Positions 21,876 through 34,985 of a DNA stretch of 64,000 nucleotides are shown here, piece by piece. A program made the translations under genes and the position numbers. Source of the DNA: Macrotrachela quadricornifera (Eukaryota; Rotifera; Eurotatoria; Philodinida; Philodinidae); assembly GCA_022393335.1 (NCBI GenBank), contig JAJEKB010020795.1:769313-833312 (forward strand), given 5' to 3'. Position 1 is the first letter of the stretch, and every line of letters begins with the position of its first letter. Below the pieces are notes generated by a model. That model was given only the letters and a program-made list of their open reading frames with translations. It did not search any database and was not told where the DNA came from.

Positions 21876-24800
21876 TGATAAAATTTATAAAATATGTATA
21901 ATTCGATTTTGTTTTTCGTTTGAATGAATATATATACTTGTCTTATGGCATAAATTTCTCATAATTGTGCAGGAGTATGAATGGTTAATGTAAAGAATGT
22001 TGTGGAAATATTTTATTGGTGACATTGTATAATATATATATATATATCACGCATGAATATTTTTTTTTCATTCATTGCCAGTACACTTCAAATAAGATGC
22101 AACAAATAAAAACTTGTTTTTTTCTTTAACTACGTAACGAATCAACATGTATTGTATAAATATTGATTTTAGAAATGATTTTATCATTTTAGTTTCAAAA
22201 AACAGTTGTTTGTTATATTTCGTCATTTGATGAAGAATGTCAATGTTAAAATTGACTTCATATTCATTTACGTAGTTTATTTATCATACACTGATAATTG
22301 TATTGTTGTTTGTGCTACCGAAAGGAAGGTCGTACACTGAGTGACTAATTTTTGTTCGTTCGGTACACGACTAAACAAAAAAAATATATACATGCATATA
22401 ATTTATTGACAGAATGGAAGAAAAACATATTTATATTCCTATACATATACCGCTGTTGTTTGGCTTTTTTTCATATGTGTATATCTATATCCTCAAAACT
22501 AGTCATATGTCGATATTGTGGTTTCTAGTTTTTCTAGGAAAGATGTTCATAGTAGTAGAAAATCTTCCTCTGCTGTACCACCATTGCCTTGATGCTCAAA
22601 GAAAATGCTTTTCTTTCCGAAGTTGTAGCTCAAGTCAATTAGATTTGCTGCCGTTAATCGATTAGATTTGTTAAGTTGTATAGTATAACATATATGAGCA
22701 CAAACACTCTCTGGAAAATTATGAATTTCTGAAACTTCTTCTTAGAAAAACTGTTATAAAAATTTCTTCTGCACCGCGATAGTTTTTGAAGAAATCCACC
22801 ATTGTGTAGGCTCGTTTCTTGGATAGTCTGTGAAGGTTTTTGTAATGCCACAAAGCGGGGGATCGCAAATGGCACTAACAACTGCCTCTGACAAAAAAGG
22901 GTTCCCAAGTATTAATCTTGAATTTCAATGAAACCTATGCGAATTCATTAGAAAAAGTATATTTATCACAGATATGAAACAATTAGCGACTACCGCTACG
23001 TTTTTAAAAAATTAATACATATAATTCGTTATACAGATTTTGTTTGTTCATAACTTTTTCTTGGGAAGCTTTTTCTTTCACTCATAATGATTAAGACCAC
23101 ATTAGATACCGTTTTAAAGAGCAGAATTAGTCCTACAAATTAGATTATTTTATTTATTTTATCACAAATCATCAACAATAAAAAAAAATTATGCGACTAT
23201 TTAAGATATATTCAAAAGTAGAACATGTTACCTAAAAACATGTTATCATTTTGAAAATCTACTGTTTGATAATATGTATACTAGTAGTTGTGAATCTTTT
23301 GAAAATATATAATTCGCGTAACTTTTGAAGGAAAAGTGATGGAGTCCAGCGGTATATATGGTTAGGTAAAGCATATAAGGGTACGTAGTATTATGTAAGA
23401 AAGTGTCCTTCAGATCATATTTACTATAGTGTATCATACAATGTGAACTCGATGACGTTGTTTTACTGTAAAAGTATAATAAATTTCAATTTTCAAATAG
23501 CAAAATTGATAGTTTGAATTAAGATCTATAATTGTATAACACTCTCATATTTGTATCTTCTACAGCTCAAGAATTATAATAATATTACTGGTCGCCCTAA
23601 CCTAATTTTTCAACAAATTTGCAGAAAAACAGTCATTTTTTTCGAAAATATTCAATTTTTTTACTAGTTAACGCGTAGTTTTTCTTGTAGGTAATCGACA
23701 TAAAACTCTTGATTATACGGTTTAACGTGTCCTAGTTCCCCTTTTGAATGATAAAAACCTCTAATCTCTACCACTTTTCTTTCAACAGTTATAGAAGTTT
23801 TGCCCAAACGACTTATTTTTAAACATGGATAATAGTTCATCAGTTCGTAAATAATTCTCCACATTCACAATTAAATGGAATTAAATCTCATGAAAAATAA
23901 TTTATAAAATATTTTTCTAAGAAATCCTCGTTAATGATAAAACCAAGACATGCTTGACTCGTTCAGCATTACATTTTCCAGAATCACACTACGACGAACA
24001 AGCTACTCAATCACTAATTAAGACACTTCCGGAAATCGATCTAGCTTGTTAGTGACAAGTTATTGCTTATAATATCTCCTTTTTACTTTAAAAGAGGTGG
24101 TTAGATTTGCCATACATTACTTTCAAGAGAAGCTTTCCTATTCACGGAGCAGTTCAGAGACTAAATAGAAAACTGTTGAGTTGAATAATGACTACAATAA
24201 TAGATTATATTAAATTACTTTATTTAATTACTATTGTTTGTCTCTCTTTTTCACTCGTCTATAGGCGACGAGCTGCTTGTCAGCAAAATATATGGTACAT
24301 TCGACACGAAAAAAAATCTCTTCAAACCAGGTCAGATCGGACAGTCCGTTTCGAGGTTTGATATAGTTGTCCCACTAGACTTAATGGCTCTCAAATGAGC
24401 GAGAGTCATTAAAGGGTGATCCTTGGATTAGTCATTCATTAACTTCTATTATTCAAACAAACATTGATGCTGTCAAGGACTTGATGAATAATAATCCATA
24501 CGTTACTACCGATTTTATGGCTACCATCTTAGGCACATCATCGGATAGTATTAAGACCATCTAAAGTAAAATCTTAGCGTAAGAAAAATATCATGAATAT
24601 ACATGCTTTATAAACTCATCCAAACACAACGTCAATTTCGTATTGATATTTGTATTGAAAATTGAAAGTAGTAACTGACATTTTTGTGATATAGTTATGA
24701 ATAATAAAACATAAATTTATCATCAAAAATAGTGATTAATGTTTGTTATTCTATTTTATGACTAATGAAACAACTCTTATACATTTTGAAATATTACACT

Positions 24801-25335
24801 TTCAATTAAAGCAATAACCAAGGAGTAAGATTCGATACATATTTGTGAAAATCAAAGAGTATTCTAGAAATAGATTGAGAGAATGGAACATCGTATCGAA
24901 CATTTACTGAAAACAGATTGAGAAAATGTTTCTTCTATGCACTTGAAAGTACAAGAATTTTTGGATTATCATACATGCTGAAAAAAAATCTGATTTATTA
25001 CTGAATCTCGATAAACGCGAAGAATCTATAAATTCTCACAGTATTCTACTGAACCTAAAGAAAACTAGTAGATCTCTACACAATATTCTTTCAATTCAAT
25101 AGATTGATATAAAACTTGAAATGTCCGCCACTTGAATACATATTTGGTAATACACCTAGCTTTTTAAAGTGTCGGTATGCATTTCCGAACGATGGTAGAT
25201 TCCTCAGCATTGAGAATCCGTCTTGACTATTGATATAATAGATTTCTTTTAATTAATTGATTTGTACAATAAAACGCATTCAATAATCGAACGAATTACA
25301 GCAATCAATGCTTTATGACATTAATTTAACAAATA
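21876..25335. other. Intergenic region, about 3.5 kb
   Basis: No intact gene is supported. Short frames at 22414-22665, 22654-22908, 23246-23437 and 23664-23864 have no recognisable domain. It contains a possible mariner-like helix-turn-helix scrap at 24415-24564 (listed separately). From about 25200 onward there is similarity to the 3' flank of glycosyltransferase copy 1. Confidence 0.35.
24415..24564 (+). pseudogene. Fragment resembling a mariner transposase helix-turn-helix
   Basis: A 49-codon open stretch ending in TAA includes NIDAVKDLMNNNPYVTTD followed by FMATILGTSSDSIKTI. The spacing and pattern (x-V-x-x-L-x-x-x-N-P-x-x-T … I-x-x-S-I) match the second DNA-binding helix-turn-helix of mariner transposases. 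No catalytic domain follows. This is a short and weak match; a chance resemblance cannot be excluded. Confidence 0.35.
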
Positions 25336-26334
25336 TTACATAAATTCATCACAATTTTCTCGTGTCTCTCGAAGAAAATAGGTNNNNNNNNNNNNNNNNN
25401 NNNNNNNNNNNNNNNNNNNNNNNNNNNNNNNNNNNNNNNNNNNNNNNNNNNNNNNNNNNNNNNNNNNNNNNNNNNNNNNNNNNNNNNNNNNNNNNNNNNN
25501 NNNNNNNNNNNNNNNNNNNNNNNNNNNNNNNNNNNNNNNNNNNNNNNNNNNNNNNNNNNNNNNNNNNNNNNNNNNNNNNNNNNNNNNNNNNNNNNNNNNN
25601 NNNNNNNNNNNNNNNNNNNNNNNNNNNNNNNNNNNNNNNNNNNNNNNNNNNNNNNNNNNNNNNNNNNNNNNNNNNNNNNNNNNNNNNNNNNNNNNNNNNN
25701 NNNNNNNNNNNNNNNNNNNNNNNNNNNNNNNNNNNNNNNNNNNNNNNNNNNNNNNNNNNNNNNNNNNNNNNNNNNNNNNNNNNAAACACATTTGATTAAC
25801 TGTTTTTAATTGTTTATTGATTAAGACTTGGCGTGGTATCGTATTTGGAAGAAAATGATCAACAAATCCAAATAATAATGGATAAAATTTAATAGTTAGA
25901 TTTGAAGAAGATTGCGGATCTGTTGGATATAGACAAATTTTAGGTGGTGGAATAAAATTAATTAATTTTTTAACTATACTATCTTCACCCATATCAATCG
26001 TAAGATGTTCTTGTTGAATTTTATTTAATGATTCTTTTCGAATTATTCCATCTGTATTATTACTTTCATAGATAATTGAACATTCAATATCACAATGTGG
26101 TTCAATGCATGGCATGGGAACACTATTCTTTACAAATGATTGAATTTTTAATTGAATTGAATGTGAAGAAAAAGGTGAAAGATTTGTAGTAAAACCAGTA
26201 TATGCTTTATTTGTACTTATATATGCCATTAGAATTATTAATAAAAATATGATAAAGATAGAAATACATTTTCTGGTCAAGAATATTTTATGGAACCGAG
26301 ATTCTTCTTGATTATTTTGTTTTTCAGATGTCAT
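25336..26334 (-). CDS. Type II membrane glycosyltransferase-like protein, copy 2, interrupted by an assembly gap
   Basis: Paralogue of the gene at 7486-8976. The start at 26334 (MTSEKQNNQ) is chosen because it aligns with copy 1; the frame extends further upstream to 26526 without homology. Residues 1-183 align closely with copy 1: membrane segment, then the conserved VPMPCIEPHCDIECSIIYES block. There are several substitutions in the membrane region and a four-residue deletion next to an Asn-rich stretch. The last 15 or so residues (TYFLRETRENCDEFM) are identical. The middle, including the GWD…RHYEI motif, falls in 400 N. The corresponding interval in copy 1 is 883 bp, so the gap is either under-sized or hides a deletion of about 480 bp. 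Both flanks also align, pointing to a segmental duplication. Confidence 0.72.
   Translation of the reverse strand: MTSEKQNNQEESRFHKIFLTRKCISIFIIFLLIILMAYISTNKAYTGFTTNLSPFSSHSIQLKIQSFVKNSVPMPCIEPHCDIECSIIYESNNTDGIIRKESLNKIQQEHLTIDMGEDSIVKKLINFIPPPKICLYPTDPQSSSNLTIKFYPLLFGFVDHFLPNTIPRQVLINKQLKTVNQMCXXXXXXXXXXXXXXXXXXXXXXXXXXXXXXXXXXXXXXXXXXXXXXXXXXXXXXXXXXXXXXXXXXXXXXXXXXXXXXXXXXXXXXXXXXXXXXXXXXXXXXXXXXXXXXXXXXXXXXXXXXXXXXXXXXXXXXTYFLRETRENCDEFM
25384..25783. other. Assembly gap, 400 N
   Basis: An unresolved sequence lying inside glycosyltransferase copy 2. The round length suggests an estimated or default gap size rather than a measured one. Confidence 0.99.
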
Positions 26335-27239
26335 TCCAAATATTTTTTTATCTTTGACTCTAGAAAAAAAACTAGAAAATGAAATGTTTAAAATTTTACA
26401 ATGCAATAAAGATAGATATAAATGTACATTGCGCAGGAAATAAATAATTTCCATCTGTATTTCAAATTTATTATCATTATAATAATATATATTTTTAGAA
26501 TCAATTACATATTCTGAATCTATCACTCTATCTAATTCGATTTCAGGTTCGATCTACTTATTATCAAAATAAGTTCAGTTTAATGAAGGCATTTTTATGT
26601 TTAGACATTCACAGATTTGATTTTGTGATTGTCATCAAAATAAAATTTTCAAATTTTTTATTACTATAGAATCATCTTTTTGAAACAATCTTGAAATTCT
26701 CTATTATCCTATATATTTTTACTGCGCCTTACATTCATATCGCCTAAAAAACCACCTGTAAGACCTATAAGTATTATCTATTATATTTTAGGAGAGTAGG
26801 ATACTTGTGTATGAATAGAATTGATACTAATGATATGTGAAGTATGACATTAATCAGTATCTAAACAAGTAAGTAATATTTTGATATCGGTTCCTAAACC
26901 TTCTCTCCAGTGTTAGAAAAATGTACCCATTGGCTGTTAGTTCGACACTAAGATTTATAATGAAGGTGGAACTTGCAAAACTCTCACTTAAGACTCATAC
27001 TCTATGTTTTTTCTTCGTAAAACATGTGAGTTTCATAAAAGAGAACGAATATTTGTTTTCAAAAGATTTGAAAAACTGATATAAATTTTATAGCAAATTG
27101 TTTACAGAAGGAATCTTTGGACTCGCTACTTAGTTAGGTATGTGAAGTAATCGATAGATGAGTAGTTGCCTAATTTGACTTTGAATATCAATGAAAATTT
27201 TCAACTCACCCTACCCATGACATACTAAAAGCAAAATTT

Positions 27240-27620
27240 TATTTCGTATGTAAATATATAAATGTGACTATACCTTCATAAGCGCACCATAAAAAAATAA
27301 AAAGATAAGTTTTCATTTATAAATATGCAGATTTATAAATGATATTTGGCACTCGTATCAGTACGACAAACAAGCAAAAGATAAAATTTCATTTATAAAT
27401 ATGTAAATGCGATTACAATTACGTAAGCGTACGAGAAAAAAGTAAAAGGTAAATTTTCATTCTGTAAATATAAATATGTAAAGTTATAAATCATACCATA
27501 CATCGATATAAATACGACAACTAATCAAAACATAAATTTTCATTTATAAATAAGCATATAAATTTATCATTGATGTTGGGGATCTATATAAATCCGGTAA
27601 AAAACGGAAAAGATAAATTT
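27240..27620. repeat. Degenerate tandem repeat, about five copies
   Basis: The words AAAAGATAAATTTTCATTTA and TATAAATATG recur roughly every 70-110 bp. They are separated by variable CATAAGCG/ACGACAA-type spacers. Divergent and old. Confidence 0.5.
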
Positions 27621-28116
27621 TTTCCTAATCGTAAATTTAGAGTTCGAATTAAGACATTCATATAAGTCAATAGAACGAGTAGCCGACTAATTTCACTTGA
27701 AATATAAATGAAAACTGGGAACAGATGAAAGAACTTTACAGCGAGAGCAAAAGGAAAAAATCTGATCTGAACTACAATTTACGATTCGAATTGAAACAGT
27801 CATATAAATTGATTTGGTGAAGCGTGACATACTACGATAATTTTAGTTATAAATTATAATTCAGATAAAATTTTATCGTTTAATTTTGTTCATGACGATA
27901 GTGACTCGTTGTTACCAGTTATTTTCGAATTGATATTAGGCAACTAGATGATCATTCACGTTCGAATTCGAATTAGTCATCTTATACGATAATAACAATC
28001 ATTTAGTTTTTTCCTTCAGTATCAGAAAACCAGCAGTGGACAATTGTACCCAGTCGTTGGGGAAATTGTTCCCGTTCATGAAGAAATGCTTCATCCCACA
28101 AAAAATCATACAAATT

Positions 28117-28690
28117 AAAGAGAAATGGAAAGAAAAAAATATATATACACTTATATATATAATTTCTTCTATGACACTTTGCATGTAGTTGAATTTAGAG
28201 TGAAATAGTTTTTCCTTTCAAAGAGAAACGGTTCAACAATGAGGAATGGAAAGACAAAAAAATATATACGTATGTAGACATAATCTATTGTATGATATTT
28301 CACATATACGTTAATGTAGAGTGAAATGGTTTTTCTTTCGAACAGAAATGATTCAACAAGGACAAGTGGAAAGAAAAAAAAATATATATACTTATATATA
28401 TATAAGTTCTTCTATGACATGTTGCAAGTAGTTGAATTTAGAGTGAAGTAGTTTTTCCTTTCAAAGAGAAACGGTTCAACAATGAGAAATGAAAAGACAA
28501 AAGAAATATATACGTATGTAGATATAATCTATTCTATAATATTTCACATACAGTTGAATTAAGAGTGAAATGATTTTTCTTTCAAACAGAAATGTTTCAA
28601 CAAGGACAAATGGAAAGAAAAAAAAAATATATATATATATATATAAAAATAATCCATTGAATGATATTTCGCAAAACTTATATTTTCAAC
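28117..28690. repeat. Higher-order tandem repeat (two half-units per about 243 bp)
   Basis: The word GTTTTTCCTTTCAAAGAGAA occurs near 28208 and again about 243 bp later. Between them lies a related half-unit (GGTTTTTCTTTCGAACAGAA) about 120 bp from each. Each half-unit also contains GGAAAGA(A/C)AAAAAAATATA and a TATACGTATGTAG or ACTTATATATATA block. Alternating A/B half-units form a dimeric satellite-like array. Confidence 0.65.
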
Positions 28691-31600
28691 GAAATAGTTT
28701 TTCTTGCAATGGGAAATGATTCTGTTTCCAAAGCGAAACTATTGTACTATGTACCTTTGTCCACAAAATAACTCAAATCATATAATGAATCTGATGCTAG
28801 CATTATTTTCTAACAATAGTTACATGTTTCAAATGGAGTAAATAAATTTTTCTCTCTTCTTAGCTTTCATCTGGATAATAGAGTAAGGCATTATTTATTG
28901 TATCTACCCTCGAATGATAAGGCACGATTAACTTTGCTCATTCCATTAGCATACCTAAACATACATAACAGAAACAAAATATATCCCACAGAATATGCCT
29001 TAAAAACGATCATCTATAATTCCACTAAAACCCAACACTTAACCTCTTTTACAAAAAAATTCTCAACTTCTTTCTTGAAATCTTCCACTTCAATTTATTC
29101 ATGGGCAATTCTATGAAAAATTTCACTTAATATTTAATACATTTTCACAGATAAAAGTCGACTTATGCTGAATACTAACTAAGCAAAAAAGTTCTCGATT
29201 TTCGCTGAATCTATTTTATTTCCATTTCTAAGTATAGATGCGGACTGGTTAAACAACTTCTACTTGAAATATCATTTTTTTTGTTAGGAAAAACCATTCC
29301 TGCCTGAAACTCCCTCAAAACAAAAGCAAACACAACAGAAAATTTTAAATTTTACTCTAATTTCTTTCAACTCCACTTTATAAGCGGAGGCGTCCATGCA
29401 CTGTTCAAGCTCGAAATAAAACCGTTTCCAATACCACAATTCCATTTCTACTTAAAAGTCTCCTTAAGATGAAAAAAATTAAAGAAAAATTATCGATTTC
29501 TTCGCACATTCTTTCCATTTCACCTTATCAATAGGGATATGGATTGATAATTTCTGCCTACACAATACGTCAACGTTTACTTTGTGAAAAAGATTCTGCT
29601 TAACTTTTTGAGATTAAAGCATTTCTCCTTGAAGTGGAACAATTTCTCTCTGCAGGAGGGAAATGGTCCAGCCCTCAAAAATTCAAATTTCTCGATCCCG
29701 AGAAATTTCAATCAAACTTCACACAAAATCGATTGTTTTGAAAAAGCTGCTAGCACAATTATTGCAAGATTAAGATATGAAACGCGATTTACTTGCTACG
29801 ACTTATCGTAAATAGATAAAACTTAACTAAAAGCTTACAAATGACTCTTTCCCTTCCTCGGCTGGACGACCACATGTAACGAAAAATGAGTAAAGAACGG
29901 AAGATGAATGATGCCTTTTGCAGTTTCCATTACTAGTTGAAATGGATGTTTATTTGAACAATGAAACAGTGCCACACATATTGTCATTCACATTAGATAC
30001 CACTCTACACATAACATTCAACATATACTACTCTATCGCTTCGATCACAGCCTCTTCTTCACATAGTTTCTTATCGCCATTGAGTTGATGTTGTAATGAT
30101 GTGTATACATGTTATACAGTGAGCAGAACTTCACCCTATCCAGTCATACAAGGATGATATTGCACACGTATCATATACAACTGAGTTTTGCCTTGACCGA
30201 TCAACTGAATATCATACAAGAAAGATACCACACAAAAAAGATACAAGATCACAATGATGACAGGACATAAGGACTATGTCTTACACAGACGATACCATGT
30301 GAATGAAGTGTTCTGCAGCAGCAGTGCATCTATCGGTACATCATCCTCAACATAAGACATGTTTGAAAAAAAAAATGCATCGGCTATATGTAGTAATCCT
30401 TTTGCATTAGACTATACATAACATATTTTCATACAAGAAACAATAGTTTCTCAGTGCAAAATATGTGAATAACATTAAGAAGAGTTAAAAGTTAATTATA
30501 ATTAATTCTGTAGAAAAGAAAGTTATTGAGTCTGTCTGTCATACCTTTAATAATTGGTTACTAAGTCGTCTGTGAAAGAGGATCCAAAATTGTAACCTTA
30601 TATTTCAAAATTTATTTTAAATCGTGTTTCACAGAACAGTTTTCTCTAGAGAATAGCTGTTTTTCAAAAATAATGATTATTTTTAAATATTTTTAGGTTC
30701 GAGAAATCTGAATCAACAAGCTGTTTCTCAAAGTCTTCAACTTGAATTTTCCGAATACTAATACCAACTAGTATAAACATCGACCAGTGCCAATAACAAC
30801 TTATACCAAATGGTATTGGCATTGGTAGTTTTGATATTGTTACATCCCTAATTGCAGGATTTCTTTAGGTTTCAGCGAGGATATTCTTCGAATTCTTGAG
30901 AAAATCTTTACAGAATTTTCTAAAGAGAATAGAAGAGAAATGAACACAAAGAACATTGATCTCTAGATCTTCGTTTAGAAACTAATCAGCTTACCTGACT
31001 GAATATACCATATTATTAAATTCTATCTGAAATTTTAATTTGTATTTGAATTTCATATGAACTTAATTTGCCTTAAGAAAAATTTAGAAAACGAAATGTA
31101 TAATTTTAAATTGTCGTTTCGGTCGAAAAAATATTCACTATTTCATGCTAATTTCGATTATTGTATCTTATATTAACTTCAATACAATCTAGAAGATCTA
31201 TTTTTAACTTTATTTTCATAGATAAATGGAATTAGAAACCTTTCTTACCGCAGAATTTCTCGCTCATTAAAACTCATTTTTTAATGAAAATAATAGTGTG
31301 ATAGCTAAACTGATATTAACACCTTAATTCCATGAGTTTTCACGTTTCATGCGAAACCAAAATCAATAAGATGCATCGTTTCATGCTTCAATATTAAATG
31401 ATTATAAATAAAAATGTTAAGATGATTCAAAAAATTTTCGAAGCTAATGCCTAAACTCTTGAATCCTTCAGTTCTTTAAAGAATTGATACAAGAACATAG
31501 TAAAATCTGGAGAAACTCTTCTGACTATTACTGTACTGTTTTATTTAGTATTGACGTTAAGACCTATTACGATATAGAGTTTTGTAAATCTTGCGTGTTT

Positions 31601-31766
31601 CCTTGGTGAATGTTAACTAAAGCCTTCATGGAATCGTTCCGGTTGTTTTTGTTAATATTCTGAACTAGTTCAGTCATATATCTTGTTATGGTCCTAACAA
31701 TCAAATATTTAGAAAAGATCCTTATATTAGGGGAGGGTAGGAATTGAAACAGGGTCATGACCGAAG

Positions 31767-34700
31767 TTGAACAGAGCTCATCAGTTTAAGATTTTGGCTG
31801 ATCTTATTTTATTCTTATTGAGATTCTTGACTACTGTAGCTATAGTTTTGATAGAATTCTGGTACAAAAATTTTAAATCCGTATTTACATCCCCAACATT
31901 AAATAGTATACTTACCAAGTGGGAAGATCACAATAACAAAAACGTACTTGCTACAAATAAACACTCAATACCCATGACTTTTGTAAATTACAACGCACAG
32001 GGATTATGTTCTAGAAATTCAGAAATTATCGAACTGATAAATAAAGTCGAGGCATCGTTTATAATATGTACAGAAGTTGAAGAGATCTGGAATAAACATC
32101 CTTTACCTGACTATAATATGTTCTATGAGAAAGGATCAAACAAGAGTGGTGGAGTAGTAATTGCAGTTGGAAAACATCTGAAAGCTACAAAAATAGAAAC
32201 GAAAATGGACAACACAGTGGTTATAGATATATTTGGGCTAAACGAACCATTACGAGTAATAGGTATTTATTGGCCAGAGAGTCAAAAAAGAGACATCAAT
32301 GAGATTTCAAATTTGATAACGGATAACACTATCATTGTGGGTGATTTCAATGCATCCGTAAGACAATGGAATAGTCCAGCTACAGACAAAAGAGGCGAAA
32401 TAGTAGAGAAATGGTGTATGGATAGCCACATAGAGTACATTGAAGGCACAAAAAACTCATCAAAAAGATCACTTCGTAATATAGACTTTACGTTCACAAA
32501 CCTCCCGGGAATAACAGGTGAAACACTTGAGTTTGGCTCAAGTGACCACTGGCCTCTCCTCTACAAATCCGAATTCATACGTATTGAAACAGTGAATAGC
32601 TTCGAGATAGTTAAATGGACTCAGTATGAATTAATATTAGGCCTTCTACAAGAATTCTGGATAGAACAAGGACGTATCATGCAATCACTCGAATGGTACA
32701 GATATTATTCAAGATTTCTAGTAGCCTTAAAAAATAGACTGACGGTATGTTTTGAAAAAGACAAATGGAGACCATCATTACCCTTTGAAATTCTAGAAAA
32801 ACTAAAGATAGTTAGAATAATAAAAAACAGATTTTACAAAAAGCGTCTAGAAGAAGATAGAGTCATATTACGGCACCTAGAAAGGGAAGTACGAAAAGAA
32901 ATCAGTAGCTATCGGGAAAGTAGATGGAACTCCTTTCTGTTTAATATCCAAAATAATTACAGTAATGATATGTTAAGTTTTTGGAAACATTTATCTAGAA
33001 TATATAGGCCTGCAACATTACCTTTTAATAAATTAGTGGGTAAAACTAAACAACTAACAAAACCATCAGAAATAGTAAACGAACTGTCAGAGTACTATAG
33101 TAACCTTTTTACACCAACTTATCTAAATCCGACTGACAGACACACAGCAGAAATAGAACAAGAATATACTGACATTATGAATACACTACCAAATTGCAAA
33201 GTCAAAATAAAACCTACAAATGTGACAGAAATAAAAGAAATAATAAGGAAATTGAAAGCAAAAAAGTCAGCGGGAGTAGATAATATCTCAAACTTTATGA
33301 TCAAGAAACTCTCTCCAGGGTACCTAGAATGCCTATGCACATGCTTTAACGATTGATTAAGCAGAAGTATATTTCCCGAAGAGTGGAAATTAGAGAAAAT
33401 CGTCATATTGAATAAATTGAAAGCAGGCATACCGAGACGTGATCAAACTCGACCAATATCACTTCTAGCTACTCATTCAAAAATATACGAGAAAATTCTA
33501 CTTAATAGAGCCCAGGAGTAGGCAGGAGCTAATAAGATTATCCCAGACGAGCAATCTGGTTTCAGAAAAGGATGTCTATTGCAAACGAGAGTACTATCCA
33601 TTTATCAGGAAGTGAAAAACAACCTTGCAGGCAATATCCCAGTTATGGGAATCTATGTCGATTACAAAAAAGCCTATGATCTCGTGTGGCATAAAGGTCT
33701 TATTGTAAAACTATACAGAATGCAAATGCCGCCAGAAATACTCAAAATACTCAGCTACTGGCTAGAAGGTAGAAAAGCTTACATTAGTTTTGGAAGCACT
33801 AAATCAGAAACTTTCAACACTCAGATAGGGCTTCCTCAAGGAAGTGCTTTAAGCCCGTTCGTTTTCATAATATACCATACCGATCTAGTAAAGACGACTA
33901 ATGCGTTCTCCACCCATATCTTTGCTGACGATCTTTGCACTTTGATCGTTCCTCCTATATATAAGAAATATGGAAAAATGATGGAGTTCATTGAAAAGGA
34001 AGGTACAAAAATATGTAAGAATATACACGACTATGCCTGTAAATGGCAACAACCCATAAATGTCAGTAACACAGTATACCAAATATTCCACATACAAGTA
34101 AAGGAAAAAGAAATTTCAGTTAGTATGGACAGTAAAGAACTAGAAAAAGTGAAAAGGTTTAAGTATTTAGGATGGACTTGGTCAGACAAGTTGTCTCTAA
34201 AACCTACAATAGATCTATGCCTAAATCAAATCCAAAAGTCCTACGTTAAAATTAAATGGCTAAAAAGAAACAAAAATATATCCACAAAAGTACTAAGAAC
34301 ATGCTTCTTTGCTTTCTTGTTTCCTTTCTTTACTTGGATCTTTCCATTCTTTTCTATACTACCTAAAAGTCAGCAAGAGCTTTTACAAAGAAAATATAGA
34401 GTAGGATTAAGATTGATACATAGATCCCCATTTGTAGAAGCAGCTGATCTATTCGAATTCATCAAAGAAAAAACACTTGAACAATACATAAGCAGATATC
34501 TAAAAAAGAGACTAGCAAACGCGTATAGAACTTATTCGAGAAGATCACCATTCTATGAAGATCCTTTTCACTGGAACACATTCAACAGCTACAGAGAAGG
34601 AGACAAAGATAAACGAAAATGTCTAGGAATTGGACATCTATTTAGATCAGCACGTGTTCGAAAAATGTGTGAAAGACATGAATCCTACATAACGTCATAG
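31767..34700 (+). mobile_element. Non-LTR (LINE) retrotransposon with APE endonuclease and reverse transcriptase, two nonsense mutations
   Basis: One reading frame of 978 codons runs from just after a stop at 31758 to the stop ending at 34700, broken only by TGA at 33354-33356 and TAG at 33519-33521. The N-terminal third is an apurinic-endonuclease domain with its catalytic motifs present: NYNAQG, CTEVEE, GDFNA, NIDFTFT and SSDHWPL. The reverse transcriptase follows: a DEQSGFRKGC motif, motif A (VDYKKAYDLVW), motif B (GLPQGSALSP) and motif C (FADDL). A C-terminal segment without RNase H completes it. This resembles jockey-superfamily elements; the clade is not certain. No gag-like first ORF, poly(A) tail or target-site duplication was found. 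With intact motifs and only two stops it is a young, recently silenced copy. Confidence 0.92.
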
Positions 34701-34985
34701 TTGTCATTTACAGAGGCAGTGAAAGAATAAGATCACATAAATGCATTCCAAATAGGCTTATTCTAGCAAAAGAAGCTCGCATTAGCTCTTAGTTCATCCA
34801 AGCATTCTATAGTTTGTTTTCTCTCCTTTCTAGTTCACTGGTTATTTCTCTAGTCACAGATAGCAACAACCTTCCACTTTTTATGTCTCTATGTGATTTC
34901 CTCTCTTAACTCTTTTTTATTTTTATATACCTTTTCTTTATCTCTACAACTCGTATGCTTATCTCTTGCTGCGGCACAATATATA

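Larger units (their letters stand above)
26335..31757. other. Long gene-poor region with tandem repeats
   Basis: About 5.4 kb without a supported gene. It includes the two repeat arrays listed separately (about 27240-27620 and 28117-28690). Short frames at 27999-28184, 28898-29116 and 29584-29811 are AT-rich and unrecognised. Near 30780-30860 the sequence ends in GTTACATCCCTA, which on the minus strand reads TAGGGATGTAAC and looks like a hAT-type terminus, but no partner end was found. The last few hundred bases may be the LINE 5' leader. Confidence 0.35.

Noticed and set aside
25349..25799. Open frames running through the N gap in other registers
   Set aside because: They exist only because N positions contain no stops.
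30780..30860. Single TAGGGATGTAAC hAT-like end
   Set aside because: No matching second end or 8-bp duplication found, so no element is called.
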